Below, piece after piece: positions 1 through 12,070 of a DNA stretch of 64,000 nucleotides. The notes beneath the pieces were generated by a model. That model worked only from the letters and a program-made list of their open reading frames with translations, was not told the origin of the DNA and searched no databases. The stretch's first letter is position 1. Each line of letters starts with the position of its first letter. The translations under genes and the position numbers were made by a program. Origin of the DNA: Malachius bipustulatus (lineage: Eukaryota > Arthropoda > Insecta > Coleoptera > Melyridae); assembly GCA_910589415.1 (NCBI GenBank), contig OU342636.1, forward strand, positions 4,818,437 to 4,882,436, written 5' to 3'.

Positions 1-2
1 AT

Positions 3-1100
3 CTAACAATTGAGGAGGTGCATCGGGAAAATTTGCACCCAGGTCTTCAAAGCGTCCAGTTTCTGATAGCACAGAATTTCTGGATTTTATCGCCCCGTCG
101 GGCTATTCATCATGTTCTTAGTAAGTGCCTGAAGTGCTTCCGGACTAGGCCTATTGCATTTCAGCCACCAATGGGAGATCTACCCACGTTTAGAATTAAT
201 CAAATTAAACCTTTTCAAATTGTGGGAGTGGACTATGGCGGTCCATTCCATATCAGGTTGGGAAAAAATAGATCAGCCAAGACCCAGAAAGCATATCTTT
301 GTTTATTCGTTTGTTTCGTAACGAAAGCTCTACATCTGGAATTGGCTTCAGATTTGACAACCGATTGTTTCCTCGCTGCCTTAAGACGATTTGTTTCCCG
401 TCGAGGGCGTTGCACGCAGATCTTTTCTGATCAAGGAACTAATTTCGTAGGGGCGAAAAGGGAAATCGAAAAACTTCTGCAACAAGCTGTTGATTCAGAA
501 AAAATATCGTGGAGCCTTAATCCTCCCTCAGCCCCTCATTTCGGAGGGCTCTGGGAAGCTGGAATAAAGTCAGTAAAGACTCATTTGTTGAGAGTCATTG
601 GTGAACAGGTTTTAACATTCGAGGAGTTTTACACCGTCCTGGTGCAGATCGAAGCGGTGCTAAACTCACGTCCTCTTTGCCCGATGAGTTCGGACCCCCA
701 CGATTTATCAGTGCTCACCCCCGGACATTTTTTAACTTTGGAACCGTTAACCTGCGTCCCAAACCCCGATCTTACTCACTTGTCGTTGAATCACTTATCG
801 CGCTGGCAACTTATCCAGCGACTTCAGCAAGACGTTTGGCAACGTTGGCATAGGGAGTATCTCCACACTCTACAACAAAGAAATAAATGGACCAATTCTT
901 CTCAGGATACAGTCGTAGGGACCCTGGTTCTTTTGAAGCATGAACAGCTACCCCCCATGAAGTGGAGCCTTGGTCGAATCGTTCAACTTCACCCGGGTAA
1001 GGGCGGTGTAGCTAGAGTTGCAACTGTCCGTACTTCTAATGGACAAATTCAACGACCATTAGTGAAATTGTGCCCTTTACCGGGCGTCAATCCTCAGTAA
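3..1100 (+). CDS. BEL/Pao pol C-terminal part: integrase (5' end outside window)
   Basis: The frame is open to the left window edge and ends with TAA. It encodes the integrase of a BEL/Pao retrotransposon, the enzyme that inserts the cDNA into host DNA. The zinc-binding part shows H-x4-H near the start (HRENLHPG) and later CLKC. The catalytic core shows D in GVDYGGPF (about base 232), D in FSDQGTNFVGA (about 430) and E in FGGLWEAGIKSVK (about 557), a complete DDE set. The tail ends in RPLVKLCPLPG, which is also how the BEL polyprotein ending at 23539 ends. No stop or frameshift is visible in this part. Gag, protease and RT lie upstream of the window, so intactness of the whole element cannot be judged. 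Confidence 0.9.
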   Translation, partial: LTIEEVHRENLHPGLQSVQFLIAQNFWILSPRRAIHHVLSKCLKCFRTRPIAFQPPMGDLPTFRINQIKPFQIVGVDYGGPFHIRLGKNRSAKTQKAYLCLFVCFVTKALHLELASDLTTDCFLAALRRFVSRRGRCTQIFSDQGTNFVGAKREIEKLLQQAVDSEKISWSLNPPSAPHFGGLWEAGIKSVKTHLLRVIGEQVLTFEEFYTVLVQIEAVLNSRPLCPMSSDPHDLSVLTPGHFLTLEPLTCVPNPDLTHLSLNHLSRWQLIQRLQQDVWQRWHREYLHTLQQRNKWTNSSQDTVVGTLVLLKHEQLPPMKWSLGRIVQLHPGKGGVARVATVRTSNGQIQRPLVKLCPLPGVNPQ

Positions 1101-1113
1101 AATGCATCGCATT

Positions 1114-1537
1114 TTAGGTGGGCGGTAAATGTTAAAGTCCCAACTAAAATGTTTTTTATATTTTTGTAAATAATACTTTTTGTTTTGTTTTGGGTAGGGA
1201 AATAATTAGAATTTGCCATTTCCATTAATTTAATTGACTTGCTCGGGATATTTATTTTATTTTAAGCGATAAAATAATCGCCTGGCTTCCCCACTTGCTT
1301 CTGCGTCAAGAGGAAGAAGAGTCGTCGTGTCGCCGCCTCGAAAGGAGGTTCGTTGGTTTTTCGTTAGCTGAAAATACGCCGCGGTACGCTAGTGCCGAAT
1401 TTGTCGTCTCGTTCGTGCTCTGCCACTTCTACAAGCTCCATTTCTAGGCCTAGAACCGAATCCACACCAGCTTCGCCAAAAGGTAAGTGGTTCAGTTGTC
1501 AGGCGACTCATATCGTTTAAAAATTTCGATTCATACA
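1114..1537 (+). repeat. Polypurine tract and tentative 3' LTR of the left-edge BEL/Pao element
   Basis: A tract containing GGTGGGCGGTAA lies just before a TG at 1130. The same tract precedes the 3' LTR of the BEL element at 23745, so 1130 is a good LTR start. The end at 1537 (..CATACA) is a guess from the about 409-bp LTR length of that related element and a CA terminus. The partner 5' LTR is outside the window, so the right boundary is unproven. Confidence 0.55.
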
Positions 1538-1603
1538 GTCCACTTATTAATACCTATTCGTAGGTATACTTCAATTTTTTCGAGAACCTAGATTCGTCTA
1601 GGC

Positions 1604-2151
1604 TCATTCACAAACAGTGACAATCCTTGGATTACCGCGAACAAATTTGACAACCTGTCCGACAGAATCCCCAGCATGGGCACTATTAAAATCTCTAGCT
1701 TTGCATTTTAAATCATTATAGGCACTCCTCTGTCTTTTAGTGAGATCAGCTGATACATTTATACCACCCCCAATAAGCCTCCAATGAACAAGAACTGTAG
1801 TAACATCATTATGGTCCACCATTTTAACTAATATAGGCCTGGATTTATCACGTTTGTAGACGCCAAGACGAGATACATTCCTCTCAGAAAAAACTGATTT
1901 TAAGTTTTTAATATTCGCAAGAGCATTTGAAACAGCAATAGCGTCATTCTCGGGGCGCAAATCAGCATCTCGTCTCGCACATTGATAAGTATAATGTTAT
2001 TCTCACGAAACCTTTTACCAAGTTCAATTACCAGCTCCTGGAGAAGGGTCCCGGCATCCACATTATCAACGACTTTGCCGACAGCAGCACTATACCTCAG
2101 TCGACCAACAGATATAGTAATAAAACTGCGCAACAAACTTTTAAGGTCCAA
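1604..2151 (-). pseudogene. LINE ORF1-like RNA-binding domain remnant (frameshifted)
   Basis: Two overlapping minus-strand frames (1900-2151, then 1604-1960) read as one degraded protein. The first part has a segment ending FRENNIILINVRDE. The second continues with RPENDAIAVSNALANIKN, then SRLGVYKRDKSRPILVKM and finally ISADLTKRQR-like text. The order of a strand 'NIIVxxV', an R-L-G-x-Y-x2-x-K-x-RP-I-L-V-K block and a D-L-T-x2-QR block is what I know from ORF1 proteins of insect non-LTR retrotransposons. The frame change lies near 1955. There is no RT downstream on this strand, so this is a fragment. Confidence 0.5.
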
Positions 2152-2633
2152 GTAGTCACATCTGTAGGCAGATAGTGCCTTATTTATTGGTTACCTGGTT
2201 CCGGTAAACCAATGAGAAGGGCATTCTAAGGTTTGTGTATATAATTCTTGTGTATAAGGTCTGCCTACCTGGATTGTAAATTTACCGCGCACTTTTATTA
2301 CTATATCTTTTGGCCGACTGAGGTATAGTAGAAGCCTGAACCGCTTCAACTGATTTTTCAAGCAGAACAACTTTTAGAATTTCACGACTCAATGAATGCT
2401 TTATTTTCCGCTAACTCCTCCCTAATAGATGATAATTTTAAGAGAATGATCTTCCAATTAATTTTTTAATGCATCGATGTTGCTTTTAATATCGGGAATG
2501 TTATCCTTTATAATTTCGATGTCTTCAAAGAAAGACGGGAACTTCTTAATTGTTACGCTTTTAACGACATTCTCTAACTTTTAATAGAAAGGAAATCATA
2601 CTGCCCGATTAAATTAAAATGATCAAAAATAAG
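2152..2633. other. No gene seen
   Basis: AT-rich sequence with stops in all frames. I see no conserved protein motif and no clear repeat boundary. It is probably decayed mobile-element DNA continuous with its neighbours. Confidence 0.4.
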
Positions 2634-2783
2634 AAATCTCGATTTTTCTTGACGGATTCGAGATGGCCACAAAATTGCGCATCTTTTTTCTAATTTAACC
2701 GACCCTGCATGTATCCTGTATCTCTTTGCGTTTAGGAGATACCTATGGTGAGCTCTGAAATAACGGACATCCTGTATATGTAT
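2634..2783 (+). repeat. Decayed fragment of the CAGGGTG fold-back family
   Basis: This stretch matches the right arm of the element at 52031-53026: TTCGAGATGGCCACAAAATTG, then TTTAACCGACCCTG, TATCTC and an end near CATCCTGTAT occur in the same order. Several substitutions and a small insertion separate them. Only one arm is recognisable, so it is a truncated, older copy. Confidence 0.55.
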
Positions 2784-3304
2784 AACCTAAGACTATACTA
2801 TTATTGTTAAAATATCAATAATTACTAAGGTGAAATTTTTTTTAAAGATTTTCAAGAGACCTAATCAACACCTATAAACAATAATTGTCCAGTCATTTGG
2901 TAGTTTTACCTGAAAGTTTTCCGGGAGTTTTGAAAATTGGTGATTTAATAGATTTCGACGTGCTCTTTTAGAATTTTTACTTTTCCACCTCGTATCTTTG
3001 CCACTCGCGCCGCCATATTGATGGCGCCCAAAAACAGTTATTTTACAACATCTTCTTTCCGACTCATTTTACGATGAAAATAGTTATGTAATAAAAATAA
3101 AACTACAGAAAATTTCCTACAATTTATGTAGTAACCTTTATTTTTGTAGAATCAATAGTTTTAGCGTACTGGCGACGCAAAGTCCACTCCAACACGCGTT
3201 TTAGCCAAATAACTCATTTCGACACCACCATGAGGTAGAGTAAGTAGCGCGATTTTTTGTTGTGGTATCCCCAAAGTAGGACACTAGTAATGCACACTAT
3301 CACA
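2784..3304. other. No gene seen
   Basis: AT-rich sequence without an open frame above about 60 codons and without a recognisable repeat boundary. Nothing can be supported here. Confidence 0.4.
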
Positions 3305-3660
3305 AAATTAAGCGCATTCTCCTTCGCTTCGCTATCCTTGATGGACCAGGTTTTGCGAGTTCATCGTCTTCAGTACCGAGCGAAATGTCACATATAGAAA
3401 TTACTTCCACGTCATCAGCTTCGATTTAATCCTCTTGTTCCTCGATTTCGTCATGTTTTCTCGAAAATAGTCTCTGTTTCTTTCTCTTCATCGCTATCTT
3501 GTAGTGGAATTTGCGAATTATCACAAGTACCATAGCAATTTGTTCATATAACGGAGCACTTCAATCCAGCCTTTCTGCATCCACAGGCTCCCTGACATCC
3601 CTTTTTGCATTTGCAAGAAATAATAAGTTTTAACAAGGTTTTCAAAGTTTAAATTTGAGT
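3305..3660 (-). pseudogene. Cys-rich (CXC-like) C-terminal fragment of a transposon-type protein
   Basis: Read on the minus strand, the region around 3540-3635 gives ISCKCKKGCQGACGCRKAG followed by LKCSVI, a stop codon, then TNCYGTCDNS. The Cys spacing (C-x-C-x3-C-x3-C-x-C-x5-C) is the metal-binding tail I recall at the end of several insect transposon-derived proteins. Acidic residues and a second segment (GPSRIAKRRRMR) follow in other frames towards 3305. The stop and frame changes show decay. The family cannot be named from this fragment. Confidence 0.4.
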
Positions 3661-3880
3661 TCGAAATAATAGTGAGTTTCAAAAGATTTTGTGCGAATAA
3701 TCAATTTTTGTGCAATTGGACGCGAAGTACCAACTTCGTCGCAGGCTGCAAAATTAAATTTCGCGGCCGTTGTCATAGCGACGGCCTTTAAAATAATGTT
3801 ACGGGTCTCACACTTATAAAATCACTACTAAAGTCTGCAAATTAGTTTATTATCTAACACAAATACAACGTGTATAATCT

Positions 3881-5218
3881 TGTAACGTAGTTACAGAGTT
3901 CTTTTTATTTTTGTCGTTAAGGTTGGCGAGGTAGCACCAGTTGTTTAAATATTTATGGGACGACCTGCGCCACCTGTTCAGCAGTGGCCGAATGTCTTGG
4001 CACCAAGAGAATATCTCGTAGTATAGTTATCGACTGCCGCGGCGCTGCCCGTCAACGAACATGCCAATAATATTGATTAGCTCCCCCCTTTCCTTTTTTT
4101 TCAAAAAAAACGGAGAAGGTCGAAACTGACGGCCGAGAGACATTTTTGCTTTTTTCTCTAACGACTTTCGATGCAACACGAAGTCACTTATTATTATCGT
4201 AAATTTCTTAAATTATATTACCTAAATTTCTTTCCAAAGCCATTATTTAAAAAAATGGGTAAGTCAACGTAGACGATTACAGCGATCGAAAAGTTAATAA
4301 ATATTCACTGTTTATTTCTAGCTTTTTGGATATAATTTCGAATTTTCTCTTCGCCATTTTCTCCGTGCAGCGGCGGCCATATCTGTTCAACCGAACATTT
4401 CCGCAATTTTAGGCTTCAATATCCCGTTACCACGGCCCTGCAGCCCCCAGATACGTCTCGGTACTGCCGAACTCCCAACCAAGGAGACTCACCTGAATTA
4501 CGTCTACCTATGCCCGTCGGATGACGAGAAATCGAATGGTGCTAGAAGGTCAGCCCTATAAGTACTCTCAGAACTCAAAAAAAGAGAAAACTTGTAAGTC
4601 TGTTTAATTAATAATTCTAACCATCAATAAGAAGATACCATCCTGGGTGAACTTATCAAAAACGACTCATCCACTCCGTATTTCTTTTATTTATGCCAAA
4701 TCAATAATAATTATTAATACAATGCGTGTGTAAAGGAAATGCCATAGGATCCTACCGCACTTTCTATTAGAAGGTTAATTAGTTATATGACTTATGAATC
4801 CCTAATAATTAAATCGAACATTCGACCTGGTTTATCATTTATTTTTGTTAGTCAATAAATCACTGATTGAAAGTTTTTCTTTTTAAAAGGAAGAGTACGA
4901 AAGCAGGCACCCTTCTTTTTTTTGTTAACTAAAGGCGACGTGCCCTTCTCCAAAATCTCAGGGCACGTTCGCTCACCCCTCTTTCTCATTTTCTTCGTTT
5001 AACCACGAGATTTTGGTGGCATCCCAATAAGTTACCTATTAAAGTTCAGAAAACAGAAAAGAGCAAACAGCAGTGGGGATGGAACTCTCTCGTCAATCGA
5101 CGAAAAATCTGAGCTGGTTGCTGAGAGGTTTCCCGTCGGTTATCCCGCACATTTATTAAATTTTACAAAATCTAATTATCTAAAGGAAGTAAAAACAACA
5201 AAAACCGAACCCCCCACA
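3881..5218 (+). repeat. 5' LTR of Gypsy element A (1338 bp)
   Basis: Starts TGTAACGTAGTTACA, itself a short palindrome, and ends CCCCCACA. Positions 3881-4088 recur at 12071-12278, and the rest recurs from 25719 to 26546 apart from about 4614-4925, which is absent from the 3' copy. One mismatch is visible (4009 region, ATATCT versus ATAACT). An LTR of this kind would carry the promoter and poly(A) signals; I did not identify a precise TATA box. Confidence 0.9.
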
Positions 5219-6037
5219 CTGTGGCATCCCTGGCGGGGATAATAATATTTTTTTGAACGAATTTTGGATTAGAAATACCTAATATACCCTTAATCTTGCC
5301 TGTAGATACCTACCGAAATAAATTCTTGTTATTATTATTATTTGTTCCTTATCGCCGTAAGTTAATCGCAAACTAATTTCAATCAAGCACGGTGCCTACC
5401 TACCAACGCTCATGAGGACAACGGGAGTTGATTTTGATGCCTGTCAGCCGATATTTAATTATTTTTAATAATTTAATTTATTATCTTACTAGTACCTACG
5501 CTATAAAACATTTTCTCTTATACTAACTTGCATGATCTGAATTTTTGCATGAACCATATTTATTAAATACTTATTTATTTATTTAATTTAATAACATTTA
5601 TTAGTGATTATAATGTAAATACTTATGAATTTTTTATGTGTTGATGCTATTGTATATCTGCTGTGTCGATGCCTATTGTGTATTTATCGGTTGATTTATT
5701 TTTTTTTTTGACTCGACTAGTTTTCCCACTTCTAAGATTTTTTTTTAATATAATTTTATTTATCGTTACATTCCTTTTCGTTTACCTTGTTAAGGACCTT
5801 GATTCCGTGCAGAAATTGACCCAAATCGTTTGAGAAGTCGGCAGCAAGTAATTCTATAGCAGTAGTTTCGCCTACCTATTTTATCTTATCTAATCTACTC
5901 GAAATACAGTTTATATACTTAGCTACTTTCACGAAACTCTGCAAAAGAAAGCTACTCACTCAGCCTATCGTCTCATTGTTGTTCTTGCAGGAATTTACCT
6001 TTCACAGTATTTTGTTAAACTGTAAATTATTTTCAAA
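5219..6037 (+). other. Leader of Gypsy A with primer-binding site
   Basis: The primer-binding site is TGGCATCCCTGGCGGGGA at 5222-5239, three bases after the LTR end. It has the shape of a tRNA 3' end complement (TGG, acceptor, GC-rich T-stem), but I could not assign the tRNA. The rest up to the gag ATG is AT-rich untranslated leader. Confidence 0.65.
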
Positions 6038-7415
6038 ATGAATCCCGCATATGCGTTACTTAGCAATGAATTGGCGTACGAGATTTCCATCCGTAAACAA
6101 ACTCCCTCTGACACCCAGGAAAAACGGCGTGCTCAATTTCGAGCCCTTCTCAACCGAGAGGATATCTCCAGTAAGTCTGACAAAGTCACCCATGGCTTTC
6201 GGGGACGATGTGGTAGAAATTAAACAAACACTCTCTGATATCATTCAAAAATTCGGGTCGGCTCCCGATTCGGTAGAAGACCCATTTTATAGGAGGATTC
6301 AATGCCGCCTCCAGCACGTCATCTTGCGTATAGATAGGCTGAAGGTAATTTCTGAGGAGGAGAAGAAAATTAAAGCTGAGCTCGAAAGGGGAGCCATTGA
6401 GTTGGAGGGCAACTTTCTCATGAAAACAGACCAAGCTCAGGAAGAATTTTCCACAGCGCCTCACACACCCCCTCCTGTTACACCTGGCACACAATCTCCC
6501 TCTTCAAAGAGTACCGTTCCGGTTTATAAATGGAACATTAAATTCTCTGGTTCTCCTAGAGGAGAAAACCTAATCCAGTTCATGGAAAAACTCCGGGAAC
6601 TCCAACGTTCCAGAAATGTCTCCACCGTCGAGCTTTTTAACTCGGCGGTTGATTTATTCGAAGGCCAAGCCCTCGTTTGGTACCGTAGTGTTTCCGACTC
6701 CCTCCAATCCTGGAAAGATCTAGAGACTAAATTAAAGGAGACATTTCTGCCCCTGTCTTATGACGACGACTTAATGTTGGAAATTAAACAGCGCACTCAG
6801 GGCGAGTCGGAGATGGTCGCTATCTATGTTGCAGCAATGCCTTTTCAAGAGACTCTCCGTTATTCCCCAGAAGAAGAGCAATTCAAATTAATTAGGAGAA
6901 ACCTACACCCCTATTTTCTTGAACGCCTCGCTTTAGTGGAAGTCAAATCAGTTGCGGATATTATCTCCTTGTGTAAGAGACTCGAAGATAATCGAGCCGG
7001 GATACAAAGGTATCGCCCCCCACCATCTCATAAAGTTCACACCCTACTGGCCTCCGACTTAGCGTGTTCTCGAGAAGTCACTTCCCCTCTCCCTAACCGT
7101 GCTACCACTCCTAACTGGAGGGTTTCTGCAATATCTTGTTGGAACTGCTCTGACGAAGGCCATTCTTACTCGGAGTGCCAACGTCGTCCTTTAAAATTGT
7201 TCTGTTTTGGCTGTGGTCGCCCGAACGTCACTAAAAGACAGTGTCAGACGTGTGGAGAGCACGGATCCAGACGCATGCCGCCAAGGAGCGCCGAAAGGTC
7301 TTCACCAAAAAACGGCAAAGGGACGCATCAGGGTGCAATGCGCCACCATGCTCCGAGTCACCCAAACGCGCCAACCAAGTTGCCGACAGAAAACGGCACC
7401 CCTCCACGAGAATAG
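6038..7415 (+). pseudogene. Gypsy A gag (one frameshift)
   Basis: Gag forms the virus-like particle shell and binds element RNA. The first ATG is at 6038; its frame stops at 6221, while the rest lies in the frame of 6051-7415. Comparison with the gag of element B (NELAYEISIR against ALQISYEIKIR near the start) shows the N-terminus belongs to the first frame, so one indel sits near 6180-6190. The C-terminal part has a zinc knuckle CWNCSDEGHSYSEC (CX2CX4HX4C, about 7138-7180) and a second Cys cluster CFGCGRPNVTKRQCQTC. The body contains the Gypsy gag core (VPVYKWNIKFSG, then FEGQALVWYRS). Gag overlaps pol by 175 bases. Confidence 0.85.
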
Positions 7416-10400
7416 TTTCCTCACATTCCCGAAGTGGCTCTAAAAATATGCCCAGTATAAGCGAAAACCCACCGGGAAACATCCTCGATTCTTGTCCACC
7501 ACATCTCTTTGATCCCCCCAGTTCTGGGCCTACCATTGCTCCGATTATAAAATACGACCCTGCCGATGCCAGGCCCCATATTACCATTGACATCAGAGGG
7601 AGGCAATATAATGCTCTCCTAGATACTGGGGCAAATATCTCAGTCTGTACTCTTGAAATAATAAAAGACATTTCCGGAGAAGCTACACTTCCTGAAAATA
7701 ATACCGACCTTTTGTATGCTGTTTCGAATGCTGATGGTTCTCCTTTACCCATTGCCGCTATCGTAGATCTCCCTTTGACAATCTATGGGATAACCAAGAC
7801 AGTTGCGTTCCACGTAGTTACCTCTATCTCTCCTAATATTATCTTAGGAATCAACGTCGCCAAGGTTTTCCATATGACTATCGATTTCTGCCGAGAATCT
7901 TTCGACATTCGTACGAATTGCGGACCTCACACCCCAGCTGCTAAGGCCGTTGCGGTTCTAAGTAAGATACATGATATCTCTAGTATATCTTCCAATGAAC
8001 TCCATAGGCTAGAGTTGGTAGTGAACAAATTTAAAACCTTGTCTCGTACCGTTACTCTTCCTGAAACACAGGTACTTAGTCATTGTATCGAGACCAAAGA
8101 TGCCAAGCCTTTCAGGCAACGGCAATACCCTCTCTCTCCAGCTCTCCAAAAGTACTTGAACGAAGAGGTAGATAAACTCTTAAAACTTGAGGTTATCGAA
8201 AAGAGCAACTCTCCCTGGTGTTCTCCCGTCCTTCTCGTGAAGAAGAAAGATAGAAGTTACCGCATGTGTTTTGATGGCCGAAAACTAAATGAGGTGACTA
8301 CCCATGACGCGTACCCCCTACCAAGGATTGACTCGATCCTCAGCAAACTCCGCGACTCAACGTTTCTCTCATCCATAGATCTGAAACAGGCCTTTTTCCA
8401 AGTTCCCCTCGATAGAGAATCCAGACCCAAAACTGCCTTTGTAGTTCCTGGACGAGGGCTATTCCAATTCAGGCGTATGCCTTTTGGACTCAGGAACAGT
8501 GCTCAAACGCAGCAAAAGCTTATGGACCAGGTCCTGGGACCTGACCTGGAGCCTTTCGTCTTTGTATATTTAGACGACATAATCGTCGCGACCAGTACCT
8601 TTGAAAAACATCTCGAGATTCTCAAGGAGGTTTATGAACGCCTCAATCGCGCTAACCTCACCGTGAACCTGGATAAATGTCAATTCTGTTGAGACTCCCT
8701 CTGCTACCTAGGTTTCGTTGTGGATAAACAAGGACTGAGAGTAAGTGATGAGAAAGTGAAGGCGATAACGAATACCCCAGTCCCTCGTAACACCACAGGT
8801 GTCAGACACATTCTTGGAATCCTCCAGTATTACCGCAGATTTATAAAGGACTTTTCCTCAATTAGTGCCCCTATCTCTGCCCTCCTCCATAACCGCAAAA
8901 AGGGACAACCTATTGTTTGGACGTCGGAAGCCGATCAAGCTTTCCGAACCCTTAAGGCCCGCCTTACGTCGGCCCCTGTTCTGGCTAGTCCAGATTTTAC
9001 TAAGCATTTCTTTATACAGACTGATGCAAGTGATTTCGGGCTTGGAGCTCTGCTCTTTCAAGAAGAAGAGGGTAGTGAGCACCCCATAGCGTACGCTAGC
9101 CGCACGCTTTCTAAAGGCGAAAAGAAGTACACGGTTACCGAAAAGGAGTGCCTAGGTGTCCTTTTCGGCATCGAACATTTCCGCCCCTATATCGAAGGCA
9201 CTCGATTTACTGTTTTCACAGACCACGCATCCTTGTTGTGGCTCAAAAATTTTAGAGAACCAGCTGGACGTTTAGCTAGATGGTGTGTCCGTCTCAGTCA
9301 ATTTGATTATGATATAAAACATCGAAAAGGTTCTTGTAATGTTCCGGCAGACTTTCTATCCCGAACGGTATCTTTACTTACCGCTACTGATCTTGAACCT
9401 GATGACTGGTACAAGAACATGATCTCTAAAGTCTCTAAAACACCGGAGAAGTTTCCAGATTTTACCGTGAAAGATGGTTTGCTGTACAAGCATTTGAGAC
9501 CACGTCACGATGTCGTTTCGAACCTAACAGATTGGAAGATCGTAGTCCCTTCTCCTAATAGGAATAACATAATTTCTCAATTCCATGACCCCCCCACTTC
9601 GTCTCATTTCGGGGTTAATAAAACCTTGTCGCGGATATCTGAGTTTTACTATTGGCCCAAGATGGCGGTTTCCATAAAAATTTATGTAAGAAATTGTCTA
9701 GTATGTGGTGCGCATAAGGCACCGAACGTAGCTCGCGCAGGTTTAATGGGCCAATTTAAGAGTATTAGTTTCCCGTTCCAATTCCTCTCTCTTGATTTCA
9801 TGGGTCCCTTTCCACGTTCTAAAATGAGAAACACACAGCTCCTTGTCGTAACTGATTGGTTCTCAAAATTCGTCATGGTGAAGCCATTGCCTCAAGCCAC
9901 AGCGGCAGCGGTTGTCAAGTTCCTTGAAAACCAAGTCTTCTTAATTTTCGGAACCCCACAGATAGTCCTCTGTGACAACGCTCAGATATTTAAGAGCGTC
10001 CAGTTTACCAAACTGCTAGAAAACTACCAAGTCAATTTATGGTACACTGCCAGACATTTGCCGCAGGCTAACCCAACAGAACGAACCAATCGTACCCTTC
10101 TTACTGCTATATCCTCTTATGTAAAGGACAATCACAAGGATTGGGACAAGAATGTGTATAAGATCGCACAGGCGATAAATTTGTCAAAGAACGAGGTGAC
10201 TAAGCACTTCCCATCGTTCTTAGTGTTCGCAAGAAACGTGCCGATAGATGGAACCTTCTACGGTCCTGTGTCTGATAACTACACCAGTCTACCTGATGAC
10301 CTATCTTACGTCCACAGAGAACAAGACCTTTCTAAGGTCCCCCCAATTTTTGATGACGTCAGGCGTAGGCTCAAAAAGGCCTATGGGGCCAACAAGAAAT

Positions 10401-10645
10401 ATTACGATCTGCGCAAGCGCCCTGATGTTTTCTCTGAAGGAGAGCTAGTGTGGAAGCGCACTTACCCTCTCTCAAACGCTGCAAAGAATTTTGCCGCCAA
10501 ACTAGCCCCCAAATATACCTTGTGCCGTATCTCCAAGGTAGTATCACGACTGGTCTACGAGTTACAAGATCAGGATGGGAATGAGTTGGGCAGGTGGCAT
10601 GTAAAAGACCTAAAATTGTACCAGGGTGACGACCCACCTCAGTAA
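7241..10645 (+). pseudogene. Gypsy A pol: protease, RT, RNase H, integrase, with in-frame TGA
   Basis: Pol lies in the -1 frame relative to gag and is reached through the slippery site at 7307. Order: aspartic protease (ALLDTGANIS, about 7612), reverse transcriptase (SPWCSPVLLVKKKDRSYRMC; catalytic YLDD at about 8566-8577), a TGA at 8690-8692, then the RT thumb, RNase H (TDASDFGLGALL, about 9020), integrase HHCC zone (HFGVNKT..YYWP..CLVCGAHK) and DDE core (LDFMGPFP, LCDNAQIF, NPTERTNR). It ends at 10645. The TGA is in frame with both parts; element B has a sense codon there (QFGRSSLKFLG against QFC-stop-DSLCYLG). Apart from this, both halves are open. The stop prevents a full Pol unless it is read through. 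Confidence 0.88.
7307..7313 (+). promoter_or_regulatory. -1 ribosomal frameshift heptamer A AAA AAC (Gypsy A)
   Basis: The heptamer falls exactly in the gag reading phase (A|AAA|AAC; AAA at 7308) inside the gag-pol overlap 7241-7415, and pol is in the -1 frame. The same heptamer sits at the matching place in element B, which supports function over chance. Confidence 0.75.
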
Positions 10646-12070
10646 GAGTGGTTCTCAGGCCCTAAAATTTTTATTTTTATTTATTTTCTTTGTCTCTCAT
10701 CATTTTCTTTCCGTCAGTATTCTGGCGACAATTTACTAGAAACAATAGCCCAACTAGGATACAAAAGAAGTTTGTGTGAATGTGGAAGGATGACTAAATA
10801 CATGCGAGAGAGTGTGTCAAAACCTTTTTTTGTGTTCCTACTAATCTCGGGTTGGACGTGTGAATGTTGGATCCAAGTATGAATGAAACCAACCCAGGAT
10901 TTCCATCTGTAATTTTTTTTAGGAAAATTTTATTTGTTTCCCAGCCTTAAATTTGAGGTTTGGGGAAGAATAGAGTTGTTTTTTTCGTTTCCCTTATCTT
11001 CACCTTGTGGAATTCTTGTGGTCTTATGCTACACTATACCAAGCTTGCCTTTATCTTGATTTGACGACAATTAATAGTTGCACACCAACTAGTCGCCATG
11101 TATTCTTAAAATGTTACTAGGTTCCGATACCGTTGTCGAATTCCTTGAATTGAGAGGTGCAAAAAAAGAAAAAAAAACTATCTCGAGAAATCTAGATAAT
11201 GTCACAGACAATGTCCGGAGCTTTTTTTTCTCCGGAGAGCGGTGTGTTACTAACTGCACCCTACGCAATATCTTTACCTTTAATTCTGTTTTTACCTTTG
11301 ATTCTCAGTCTACTGAGTAAACGCAAATTATCTCCTACCTTAGTAAGTTTCGTTGTGGTCAATTACTCAGGCGTTTTTTTTTTGCTTTTTTTTTCGGCGA
11401 GAAATCTGACTAAATGCTATGAGTAAAGACTAACCTCAAAGTTGCTTTTGTCCTTGTCCGTACGCTTTGCCATACTGAGCGATTTAGGAGCTCGGTTTTC
11501 AGCAATTCTATCTGTCTAGCAATTACCTGGAGAGTGAAGTATTTTTATTTTTATTTATTTAATTTTTTTGTTACTTTTTTAGTTTGTAAGTGTAAATATC
11601 TCGTTAGTTGGAATTATTACAACATGAACAATACCTTGGGAATTTTTTTTTTTTTTTGGATGCATGTTATTTTTTTGGTTTGGAATGTCGTAGTTCTAAG
11701 TTTACATTCATGCATGTTATTTTTAGCTTGGGTTAACCTAGTTCTAAGTTTATGTGATGTCGACTGACTGGAACCAAAAATAATTACTTACGCTGAAATT
11801 ATGTGCGCTAAGGTACCTATGTTTTCCTTAGCAAATTCTTTGATGTCCTCGGGAGGTTGGTACATGCCAGGCACCAGGCTGTTTTTTTCTTTGAGGTCAT
11901 GTTTTGGCTTTCGAGAGTTGCTTGCAATTTTCCCAAACTCAGGGCAGAATCATAAGAGGTTTCTCCAAAGGACCAATTTTTTCTCTACATATACCCTCCT
12001 TCGGGTATGTAAGAAAGAAACTCATGACAGTGGTCCTGGTTTCATTTTTTTATCGGTGGAGGGTGGCGTG
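10646..12070 (+). other. 3' untranslated region and polypurine tract of Gypsy A
   Basis: Between the pol stop and the 3' LTR lies 1.4 kb with T-rich runs and only short frames (69-107 codons) that look like chance. No signal peptide, furin site or fusion-protein motif appears, so there is no env. The purine-rich GGTGGAGGGTGGCGTG at 12055-12070 directly before TGTAACG is the plus-strand primer. Confidence 0.7.
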
